DNA from: Bacteroidia bacterium | GTDB taxonomy: Bacteria; Bacteroidota; Bacteroidia; B-17B0; Aurantibacillaceae | Assembly: GCA_025362575.1 (NCBI GenBank) | Contig: JANYIQ010000227.1 | Location: 1-64,000 of the forward strand | DNA length: 64,000 bases | Reading direction: 5' to 3' | Shown: piece by piece, positions 9,191-16,902 of the stretch | Layout of the letters: the number at the start of each line of letters is the position of its first letter | How positions within the stretch are numbered: position 1 is the first letter of the stretch | Translations under genes and position numbers: made by a program | The notes under the pieces: generated by a model | Told to the model about the DNA's origin: nothing | What the model saw: the letters and a program-made list of their open reading frames with translations, nothing else | Databases searched by the model: none

Positions 9191-11034
9191 TTTCCGTAAT
9201 CATACCGGTATACAATGCTGACAAGCATATTGACGAAACCATAAAATCCGTCTTGAAACAAACGTATGCCAATTTTGAGCTTATCATTATTAATGATGGC
9301 TCAACAGATCGATCACTTGAAATTATTTCGGGGCATGCTGATCCGCGAATAAAAATATTTTCGCAGGACAACTACGGTGTAAGCTATTCGCGCAATAAAG
9401 GAGCCTATCTTGCTAAAAATGAATACTTGGCTTTTTTGGATTCTGATGACATCTGGCATCCTGAATACCTTGACAAAAAATTAGATCATATAAGAAATAG
9501 TGATTCTGACATGGTGTTTTGTTACGAGCAGGAGATCAATGAGAATTATGATAAGCTAGAAAAATATTTTACAGCTTCTGAAATTGATTTTTTCGAGAAG
9601 ATAATTACAATTCATCCGGATTATGCCGTAGGACCCTCTAATCTTTTCATCAAAAGGCGATCATTCCTGTCTTCAGTCGGTTTCAATCAAGCCCTTAGTA
9701 ATACAGCCGACAAAATGATGCTTATTGATCTATTGCATGAATTTAAATACAGCATTATCAACGAGGTACTGCTTTATTACAAAACGCATGGGTCTAACAT
9801 GCACAAGAACATCAAAAAAACAAAAACCGATTTTCAATTCTTTAAGCAGTTTCTTTGCGAGAACTATTTTAACGACAATAAAAACGCTGAATTGAGGAAA
9901 GTTTTTAATTCTCGGTACCGTTTAATGATGGCTTACTACAGTTTGAGAGGTTATCGGTTTATTTTGTGCCTGATAAATATTTTCCGTTCGTTCACCGCAT
10001 CTCCTGAAACTTTCCTTAATTACCTCGCTGTGAAGAACAGGTCGCGAAAATTAATTTTTTCACTTCTTTTTAATACCGGGCTTTTTACTTTACTTTACAG
10101 AACAACCCTTCAGAGAAACAAAAAACCCATTGCTTTATTTCACCGTGTCTCTCCGCTTCCTGATCACATATGGGCCCCTTTGAAGCCTCATGAATTTGAA
10201 AACATAATTCTTTTGTTCAAAAAACATTTCAGCCTGGTTAGCTTAGATGATTTTCTTATGAAAAAAGATCTGCCTGCCAATGCAATGTGCATTGTGTTCG
10301 ATGACGGCTTTCTTGACTTCAAAAATTTTTCACTTCCTATACTCAAAAAACATGATATTCCCGTGAGTTTATTTGTTCCAACAGGTTTAATAGAAAAAGA
10401 GCAGCAAATTTGGACCTATGAACTAGGAACGCTTATCCGACTTAGCCCTCAAAAACGACTTGAATTCAATTTCGGCAATTATAACATTTCATTTGACATT
10501 TCAAATGAGCGCGGCAAAAACAACTGCTCAAGAGAATTGATCACTTTATTTAAAGAATTAACAGTTAGTGAAATGAATGAAGCCCTCAACAAAGTAAAAA
10601 TCGCACTTGGTAACTCATCACAACTCGGTCAGCGTCTTATGACCACTCAGGAATTAAAAGAGCTTTCACCCGGCGTTTCCATTCATTCACATTCAGCTGA
10701 TCACTACTATTTAAGCCGGCTTAACGACAAAGAATTAGAAACCACACTCAACGAATCTTTAGATTACATTAAAAAGAATTTCGCGCACACGAATAATTTC
10801 ATTGCATACCCAATTGGCGATTACAATGAAACCGTTGTTTCCGAAGTGAAAAGCCGTTTCGATTTTGGATTTATTGTAAGTGATCGCAATGTTGATTTTA
10901 ACACGCTTGCAAACGGCAGTAATAAATACAAAATTCCGCGTTTCAACATACATCACAATAATCCAATTGAAGTTCTGTTCAAACTAGTAGGGTTTCACAA
11001 ATTCTTTTCATTCAATAAAAAGGTAGACTACTAA
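9187..11034 (+). CDS. GT2 glycosyltransferase fused to NodB-type polysaccharide deacetylase
   Basis: Two enzymes are fused in 615 residues. Residues 1 to about 210 are a GT2 domain (SVIIPVYNADKHIDE, IINDGSTDR, LDSDDIW). After a linker of about 100 residues, a deacetylase-type domain starts near residue 313 (IALFHRV). It has the NodB catalytic Asp pair in FDDGF (372-373) and the metal-binding HSADH motif (502-506). Such deacetylases remove acetyl groups from N-acetylated sugars, so this protein could add an N-acetylhexosamine and also deacetylate it or a neighbour. It is the last gene of the plus-strand run, and only 6 nt separate it from the convergent methyltransferase gene. Confidence 0.88.
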   Translation: MISVIIPVYNADKHIDETIKSVLKQTYANFELIIINDGSTDRSLEIISGHADPRIKIFSQDNYGVSYSRNKGAYLAKNEYLAFLDSDDIWHPEYLDKKLDHIRNSDSDMVFCYEQEINENYDKLEKYFTASEIDFFEKIITIHPDYAVGPSNLFIKRRSFLSSVGFNQALSNTADKMMLIDLLHEFKYSIINEVLLYYKTHGSNMHKNIKKTKTDFQFFKQFLCENYFNDNKNAELRKVFNSRYRLMMAYYSLRGYRFILCLINIFRSFTASPETFLNYLAVKNRSRKLIFSLLFNTGLFTLLYRTTLQRNKKPIALFHRVSPLPDHIWAPLKPHEFENIILLFKKHFSLVSLDDFLMKKDLPANAMCIVFDDGFLDFKNFSLPILKKHDIPVSLFVPTGLIEKEQQIWTYELGTLIRLSPQKRLEFNFGNYNISFDISNERGKNNCSRELITLFKELTVSEMNEALNKVKIALGNSSQLGQRLMTTQELKELSPGVSIHSHSADHYYLSRLNDKELETTLNESLDYIKKNFAHTNNFIAYPIGDYNETVVSEVKSRFDFGFIVSDRNVDFNTLANGSNKYKIPRFNIHHNNPIEVLFKLVGFHKFFSFNKKVDY

Positions 11035-11040
11035 TTACAG

Positions 11041-11808
11041 TTAGCTTTTGTTTGTAAGGTAATACATCCACGGATCCTTTTGATTCAGGTCACAATCCTT
11101 CCCATTGAAATCAAAGGTCTTCGTATTTTTAAAGCCAAGGGATTCAAGTTGTTTCTTTTGTTTTGCACTAGAAATATAATACGTTAAAATCTTGAAATTA
11201 TGCGCTATATCGTTTATAATGGAATAATCCTGACCGTGAAATTCATGCTTCTTCATTTTTAAATGCTGCGGGTAATTTTTCAAAACGACCAAACATAATT
11301 TAAAATAATTCCATTTGAATTGCCACTTTTCCTGCCATGGCATTTTATTAAAGTATTTGTAATCTCTATTGTGAGTTGAGAACATAAAAACACCATCCGA
11401 TTTTAGCACTCTAAATATTTCTTTAAAGATCTTGATCCTACTTTCGCTATCCATGTTATCGATTCCATTGAATGAAAACAAAATAAAATCAAAGGAATTA
11501 TCAGTAAACATACTCATTACTCTAGCGTCGCACTGCTTAATTTTGAGTTGTTTGTGTTTTGCCGATACCAAATTCGCAAATTCTTCTATGTAGTCTACTC
11601 CCGTGTAATCACAATCGATGTTCGCAAAATAAGCAGTTGTTCTTCCTCCGCCGATTCCAATGTCAAGAACCTTTTTTCCTAAAATCTTTTCCTTACATTT
11701 TTCAAATAGTGCTTTTTCCGAAGGAAAAAGAAAATCAAGTTTATCGTACCAGTCAACAACATTCTTAGAACGGTAAGTGGTTTCAAAATAATCAATTGTT
11801 TTCGGCAT
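11041..11808 (-). CDS. Class I SAM-dependent methyltransferase
   Basis: This 255-residue protein has a class I SAM-binding site: VLDIGIGGGRTT for motif I, TGVDYIEEF for strand 2, and FDFILFSFNGID for motif IV. It resembles the small-molecule or sugar methyltransferases of polysaccharide loci, though no substrate-specific signature is visible. It is the last gene of a three-gene minus-strand block and overlaps the upstream FemAB-like gene by 17 nt. It ends 6 nt from the convergent fusion gene, leaving no room for a conventional terminator between the two transcripts. Confidence 0.88.
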   Translation of the reverse strand: MPKTIDYFETTYRSKNVVDWYDKLDFLFPSEKALFEKCKEKILGKKVLDIGIGGGRTTAYFANIDCDYTGVDYIEEFANLVSAKHKQLKIKQCDARVMSMFTDNSFDFILFSFNGIDNMDSESRIKIFKEIFRVLKSDGVFMFSTHNRDYKYFNKMPWQEKWQFKWNYFKLCLVVLKNYPQHLKMKKHEFHGQDYSIINDIAHNFKILTYYISSAKQKKQLESLGFKNTKTFDFNGKDCDLNQKDPWMYYLTNKS

Positions 11809-12568
11809 GCGACCTTAAGTGCTTTAATGTTTTAAATACTTTACCTTTTATGGTTGGGTAATATATGCAATTATAATTTTCAACAACCTTACCGCCGAAT
11901 TCTTCCTTAAATTTATTGATGTTAAGTTTCTCGGCGTCTTTTTCTCCATTGTACCAGCCACCAAAATCATAAGAGGCTACGCCTAGTTTTTTGAATTCAA
12001 GCATATCATTATAGTGGCAGTTCCTGTTCACCATTCCTAAATTATTTCTCACGGTAGTATCCACATGACTAAATGAGTTAGTAAAGGTATAAATTAAAAA
12101 TACACGCTCCTTATTCACTCTATAGACGTGCCAGCAAACCACATCAACTTCATTCTCATAAACAACCGAGATCATTATCAAGCCAAACTTGTGTAGTGAA
12201 CCTAAACGCAAATTTTCCACTGGTGCAATTTTTTTCCAGTCTGCAAATGCATTGTAAGCTCGAGTAAATTTATCAATAAGCTCCCCGTCAGGCTCAGCAA
12301 ATAATTTATAGTTGTATTCTGTTTTTTTTGAGGTACGTTTTATCTTATCAAGGCAATTTTTAGAAATGGCGCCTGTAAGTTCAGTTTCGTTTTGAAGGAG
12401 GTCTATTAAGATCGTATATTGCTCGTAATGTTCATCGCCCTCCGGTTTTTTCCGTTGTGTAACATATACCACATCTGCATCCAGCTCAGGTGCAATATTA
12501 TCATACCAGCAATCCCTTACTTTAAGAAATCCTCTTTTCCAGGTAACTGTATTAAGATCGCTTATCAT
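11792..12568 (-). CDS. FemAB/GNAT-like acyl- or aminoacyl-transferase
   Basis: The protein is 258 residues. I recognise it as FemAB-like (double-GNAT superfamily) from general pattern rather than from a catalytic residue. It has a helix-rich middle (AFADWKKIAPVENLRLGS), a strand pair with VVCWHVYRV, and a late segment with DFGGWYNGE followed by NKFKEEFGGK, which resembles the C-terminal signature of these enzymes. Family members transfer amino acids or acyl groups to cell-wall precursors or glycan amines. In this locus, acylating an amino sugar is plausible. It lies 1 nt after the membrane-protein gene. Confidence 0.65.
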   Translation of the reverse strand: MISDLNTVTWKRGFLKVRDCWYDNIAPELDADVVYVTQRKKPEGDEHYEQYTILIDLLQNETELTGAISKNCLDKIKRTSKKTEYNYKLFAEPDGELIDKFTRAYNAFADWKKIAPVENLRLGSLHKFGLIMISVVYENEVDVVCWHVYRVNKERVFLIYTFTNSFSHVDTTVRNNLGMVNRNCHYNDMLEFKKLGVASYDFGGWYNGEKDAEKLNINKFKEEFGGKVVENYNCIYYPTIKGKVFKTLKHLRSHAENN

Positions 12569-12569
12569 T

Positions 12570-13976
12570 TCAAATTGCGTTTTTTCCTGCCTTCAGTTTT
12601 TGCTGATTGGCCAATTTGGTTTGATTTCCTTTATTTATAAAATACGTGAGAATAAACAAACTACTTACATAGAAAGGCAGAAATGGAATCTTAAATCTTA
12701 CCAATGCTCCAAAATTCGATGTGGTAAGTCCAACTGCAAAAGAAAAGAACAATGAATAAGAGATCGAAAAAAATAATAAGGGATTATTTATTAAGATTGA
12801 AAATATCCGGAAGAATTTTATCCGGATAAAGATCAAAATAGTTAATCCAAGAATACATAAATTTTCAAGGCCGGAAAGGGCCATTACTACGTTCTTGCTT
12901 TCCCAAAGATATGGCCTGAATAAACCGGCATTCATAGCAAGCGGGGCTTTAGAAAGAAAACCTAGAACAGAACCATCGAATTCACCAAGGTCAAAAGAGT
13001 TGGAACCATAATAGCTTTGTTTAAGATCTTTTTGTGTTGCTACTGCAGTTGAAGCGATCTGATCAAGCGAGAATTTTGACATTACATTTCCTAACTTCGA
13101 TAAAATGAATAAACCTACAATAAGCGATAGGCTGTAAATAATGGGAAGATAGATAACTACCAGTCTTCTATTGGGAGAGTTGATAAGCCTTTGTAACAGC
13201 ACCCACATAATGGAACCCGGAAGTAGTGTAATGAATATGTAAGGCTTAATAAAAACCACAATTGCAGCACTTAATACAACTATAACAAGGTAACGGGTAG
13301 AAATTCGTTTCTCAATAAAAAATTTATGTAGTCCGTAAACGAACCAACAAGAAGCTGAAAGTGTTACTGTATCTTTCAAAATGCCTGAGCCCCAGAAAAA
13401 AACAGAAGGAATGAATAATATTGAGATCGCGAACTGTCTTTGTAAAACAGGGTAATAACTAACAAACAGTTCATATAGTTTCCAAATACCCAAATACGAA
13501 ACGGAAGCCAAAAGGACGGCAGAGATCAAAAAACTTTTGGAGCCGATCAATACAAAAGGTGTTAGGATACGGATGAGCGTGAATGTTTGTGTATCGAGGT
13601 ACATAAAGCGATAAGGGTATCCGGTTTCCGAATCGAAAAGAAAAATATTTTCCATGTTCGCCTCGCCGAATAAAACATGTAATCCATTAAGCGGATGTTT
13701 TACCAAAAGATTCACAATAGTACACGCACATTCAAAATAACTTGTTGTATCGCCACCATTGGTGTAATATACCGTATAAATTAAACATACAGAAACTGCT
13801 CCAATTATCTTTACAAATAATCCGGGAATGTAATATTTGTAATAGGGCTTATCAAAAAGGTTGTGACGAACAACAAATAGACGGGCTATGAAATAAATAA
13901 TGATGATCCAAATAGGGAGCATAAAGAACTCCCACATTTCGTATGAGAACCATCCGTAATATTGTATCTCATACAT
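12570..13976 (-). CDS. Polytopic membrane protein, polymerase-like (unassigned)
   Basis: This 468-residue protein has about ten hydrophobic segments spread along its length. A large non-membrane stretch after the second segment contains TNGGDTTSYFE and DSETGYPYRF. A charged loop GSGILKDT, which recurs in Bacteroidota polysaccharide loci, follows a transmembrane helix near residue 200. Its position in a glycan cluster fits a repeat-unit polymerase (Wzy/EpsG type) or a lipid-linked-sugar transferase. No family motif settles this. It heads a block with the FemAB-like and methyltransferase genes. A TATGTTTG box on the minus strand, 23 nt upstream of the ATG, could start the transcript. Confidence 0.7.
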   Translation of the reverse strand: MYEIQYYGWFSYEMWEFFMLPIWIIIIYFIARLFVVRHNLFDKPYYKYYIPGLFVKIIGAVSVCLIYTVYYTNGGDTTSYFECACTIVNLLVKHPLNGLHVLFGEANMENIFLFDSETGYPYRFMYLDTQTFTLIRILTPFVLIGSKSFLISAVLLASVSYLGIWKLYELFVSYYPVLQRQFAISILFIPSVFFWGSGILKDTVTLSASCWFVYGLHKFFIEKRISTRYLVIVVLSAAIVVFIKPYIFITLLPGSIMWVLLQRLINSPNRRLVVIYLPIIYSLSLIVGLFILSKLGNVMSKFSLDQIASTAVATQKDLKQSYYGSNSFDLGEFDGSVLGFLSKAPLAMNAGLFRPYLWESKNVVMALSGLENLCILGLTILIFIRIKFFRIFSILINNPLLFFSISYSLFFSFAVGLTTSNFGALVRFKIPFLPFYVSSLFILTYFINKGNQTKLANQQKLKAGKNAI

Positions 13977-13998
13977 GTATTATAGGTTTTTCTTATTA

Positions 13999-14006
13999 CA
14001 AACATA
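13999..14006 (-). promoter_or_regulatory. Candidate -7 promoter box for the membrane-protein block
   Basis: Read on the minus strand this is TATGTTTG, an exact match to the Bacteroidota TAnnTTTG element. It lies 22 nt before the ATG at 13976. No good TTG is present at the -33 spacing, so the assignment rests on the -7 box and position alone. Confidence 0.4.
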
Positions 14007-14140
14007 GTGAAAAATACTGCTGAAACGCCCATAAATATTGGCTTTTGTTCATTTATCGTTATTATTGGCTCCAATTTGTTTCCATTATTAAAAAAAACCA
14101 TAACTTTAAACCAAAAGCCCTTTTCTTAAAGGCCTAAAAC

Positions 14141-15178
14141 ATGAATGCTAATACTATTATAGTTACCGGAGGTGCCGGTTATATTGGATCCCATACCATT
14201 ATTGAATTGCTAGATAAAACCAATTTCAATATTATTTCTCTTGATAATTTTTCTAATTCAACCTCCAAAACTTTTGATAGGATATTTAAGATCGCCGGAA
14301 AACAGGTTAAGAATTACAACGTTGACCTTTGTAATAAGGAAGCGATCGATCTTGTATTATCTAAATACACTAATATCATTGGGATAATTCATTTCGCAGC
14401 ATTCAAGTCGGTTCCGGAATCAGTTGAGAAGCCTTTGTTATATTACCACAATAACATTGAATCCTTAGTTAACATTTTAAAAGTTTGTAACGAGAGGAAT
14501 ATTCAGAATTTTATTTTTTCTTCTTCTTGTTCTGTTTATGGTAATATTGATGAATTACCCGTAACCGAACGAAGCCCGCTTACCAAAGCCGAATCTCCTT
14601 ACGCGCATACCAAGCAGATTGGCGAAGATATGGTGAAGGCATTTTGCAGGTCAATAACGAATTTTAATGCTGTACTACTTCGCTATTTTAATCCGGCTGG
14701 AGCGCATCAAAGTGCTCTGATCGGCGAATTGCCTCTAGGCCCGCCAAGCAGTTTAGTTCCAATCATTACCAGAACTGCTGTTGGAATAATCCCAAAAATG
14801 AAAGTTCACGGAAGCAATTACAAAACAAGGGATGGTTCATGTATTCGCGACTATATTCACGTTAGTGATATTGCGGTTGCTCATGTGAATGCTCTGAATT
14901 ATTTGCTGGAACAAAAGAATAAACAAGCTTGCGAGATCTTTAATTTAGGAACAGGAAATGGTATCAGTGTTTTTGAGGCCATTAATTCTTTCGAAAAAGT
15001 TTCTAACACAAAATTGAATTACGAAGTCGGTCCAAGACGCGATGGCGATGTAGAAGCTATTTATGCCGATAATACCCTCGCCAAAATTGTTTTGGGTTGG
15101 GAACCGAAATATAATATAGATGAAATGATGTTGTCGGCCTGGAAATGGCAATTACATTTACAAGAGGGAAATAAATAG
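14141..15178 (+). CDS. galE: UDP-glucose 4-epimerase
   Basis: This 345-residue short-chain-dehydrogenase-type enzyme has the NAD-binding GGAGYIGSHT at its start, the catalytic serine region SSSCSVYG, the YAHTK (YxxxK) pair, and the galE-typical RYFNPAGAH and GDGSCIRDYIHV-like stretches. It interconverts UDP-glucose and UDP-galactose, or the N-acetyl forms, in the cytosol. It therefore feeds galactose-type donors to the glycosyltransferases upstream. It points away from the minus-strand block, with a 164-nt divergent intergenic region that contains a near-consensus TAACTTTA box. The next gene follows after 26 nt. Confidence 0.93.
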   Translation: MNANTIIVTGGAGYIGSHTIIELLDKTNFNIISLDNFSNSTSKTFDRIFKIAGKQVKNYNVDLCNKEAIDLVLSKYTNIIGIIHFAAFKSVPESVEKPLLYYHNNIESLVNILKVCNERNIQNFIFSSSCSVYGNIDELPVTERSPLTKAESPYAHTKQIGEDMVKAFCRSITNFNAVLLRYFNPAGAHQSALIGELPLGPPSSLVPIITRTAVGIIPKMKVHGSNYKTRDGSCIRDYIHVSDIAVAHVNALNYLLEQKNKQACEIFNLGTGNGISVFEAINSFEKVSNTKLNYEVGPRRDGDVEAIYADNTLAKIVLGWEPKYNIDEMMLSAWKWQLHLQEGNK

Positions 15179-15204
15179 CGACAAATTTCTAATTGAATTA
15201 AGAA

Positions 15205-16746
15205 ATGATCAATTTTGACTCTAAAAAAACAATCTATTTTATTGTTCTTTTTTCATTAGCTATTGGGATCGGGTTTAATGAATACAATTTACATCTGATA
15301 AAAAAAACAAATCCCGACAATGCATTATTAAATGCACAATCAACTTTTAAGAATGAAACAGTTTGGAGCGTAGATGATGAATTTTATATCAGTCCGCCTG
15401 AAAATTTCTTAGCGGGAAAAGGCTGGCGTAGAAATCCTCCTGTTGGCAATGGCAGTTATTTTAGACGGGTACCCGGCTATTCATTGGTGTATTTGTTTTT
15501 CCGGATCTTCTTCGATCTACCAATGGCGTTAAAGTTTCTAAAAATTTTTCAGGTCTTTTTATTTGGCACATCTGTTTTTTGTGTCCATAAAATAATGAGG
15601 TCCCTTCAATTCAATACTGTTTTGTCGGCCTGCATTGCCGTGCTTTTTGGATGTACTCCTTTTTTCAGTTGTTACACTTACTACACCTGTACGGAAGGAA
15701 TAACGCCTTATCTATGCGTTTTTTACTTTTATTTTCTCATTAAAGCTTATAATAGCACTATCGACTTGGAAAAAAAACGAATTGCCTACTTAGTTGCAGG
15801 TCTGTTTCTTGGAATTCTGATTTTAACCCGGCCGAACCTGGCTCTGATCGGTCTACCAATTCCACTTTGCGTATACCTTGATCGCTACAAAAGTCAAAAC
15901 CCAATTTATTACCTAAAAAATATTAGCTTGATTTTTGTCATGCCTATGGTGTTACTTAGTATTTGGACTACAAGAAATTTTGTACTTACCAAAGAAATTG
16001 TGGTACTCGAAAAAGCTTCTCACCCTCAATCACTCGATCGAATAAAACCTGAATTTGAAGGTATAGTTGATCTTGCAAAATGCTGGGGTGGCCGATCTAT
16101 TCAAGATTTCAACGAGTATTACGTTCCGTTTCAAGCATCAGCCAGAAATGGCGATACATCAGATATTTATATTGAAAACATTCTAACCGCCTGGCCAAAT
16201 GAGATAGTCGAAGAATTTGGAAAAGAACGATTATTTGTCATTCTCAAAAAACATCAAAGAGTATTGCTGATACAGAAACCATATTATGACAAGAAAATAG
16301 CTATGCCCTCAACATACTTTGACGATGAGTTAGAACTTGCTAAAGAATATGAAAAGCTGGTAAAAGAATATAAAGAAAAGCATTTTATGAGATATTGGGT
16401 CAAAACTCCCTTTGACAATTTCTTATCCGTAGCGCTTCATTCCAATACATCTTCCTTGTTTATGTTTCAAAAACAAGTAATAACAAACAAACTGCTTTAC
16501 ATTTACAAAGGCTTTCTCTTCTTGCTTCACATTATAGTTTATCTTTCGGTCTTTATCAACTTTTTTCTAATAAAAGACTGGGCTTTAAAGTTTATTTTTT
16601 CAATTACACCTCTTGTTTCAGTACTATTCTTTTGCGTAATATTCCGGTCAATTGAGCAAAGGTACATGTTACCCTTGCTTCCGATAATGATCATAGGTCT
16701 TGCCTTTCCTATAAATTATCTGTTGACCAAAAGGCGCTCTTATTGA
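15205..16746 (+). CDS. GT39/ArnT-like integral-membrane glycosyltransferase
   Basis: The 513-residue protein has an N-terminal signal-anchor helix, then about nine further hydrophobic segments. An early extracytoplasmic loop contains DDEFYISPPENF, where an acidic pair after the first helix is typical of GT-C enzymes such as PMT/ArnT. These use polyprenyl-phosphate sugars as donors on the periplasmic side. A large soluble loop spans about residues 270-400 and another helix bundle closes the protein. It follows galE closely and probably shares its transcript. The precise donor is unknown, and the family call rests on topology plus the acidic pair. Confidence 0.68.
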   Translation: MINFDSKKTIYFIVLFSLAIGIGFNEYNLHLIKKTNPDNALLNAQSTFKNETVWSVDDEFYISPPENFLAGKGWRRNPPVGNGSYFRRVPGYSLVYLFFRIFFDLPMALKFLKIFQVFLFGTSVFCVHKIMRSLQFNTVLSACIAVLFGCTPFFSCYTYYTCTEGITPYLCVFYFYFLIKAYNSTIDLEKKRIAYLVAGLFLGILILTRPNLALIGLPIPLCVYLDRYKSQNPIYYLKNISLIFVMPMVLLSIWTTRNFVLTKEIVVLEKASHPQSLDRIKPEFEGIVDLAKCWGGRSIQDFNEYYVPFQASARNGDTSDIYIENILTAWPNEIVEEFGKERLFVILKKHQRVLLIQKPYYDKKIAMPSTYFDDELELAKEYEKLVKEYKEKHFMRYWVKTPFDNFLSVALHSNTSSLFMFQKQVITNKLLYIYKGFLFLLHIIVYLSVFINFFLIKDWALKFIFSITPLVSVLFFCVIFRSIEQRYMLPLLPIMIIGLAFPINYLLTKRRSY

Positions 16747-16902
16747 ATATGTTAATTCGTTAACAATTGAACTTTGGAGAGATTTTCATATGTACATTAA
16801 TTTTACTATTTTAGTTATCTCGGCAATAATACTAATAATCATTTAAGATATAAATAGCAAGAGACAGGTGTGTATCCCCTACTCTTCACTTAAAAAATCA
16901 TC

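Noticed and set aside
11034-11041. Possible truncation of one of the two convergent genes that end 6 nt apart
   Set aside because: Both proteins have complete domains and normal ends, so this is simply tight packing.
13886-14101. A minus-strand 71-codon frame upstream of the membrane-protein gene
   Set aside because: It overlaps the start of a better gene in another frame and covers its promoter box. Its peptide has no recognisable feature.
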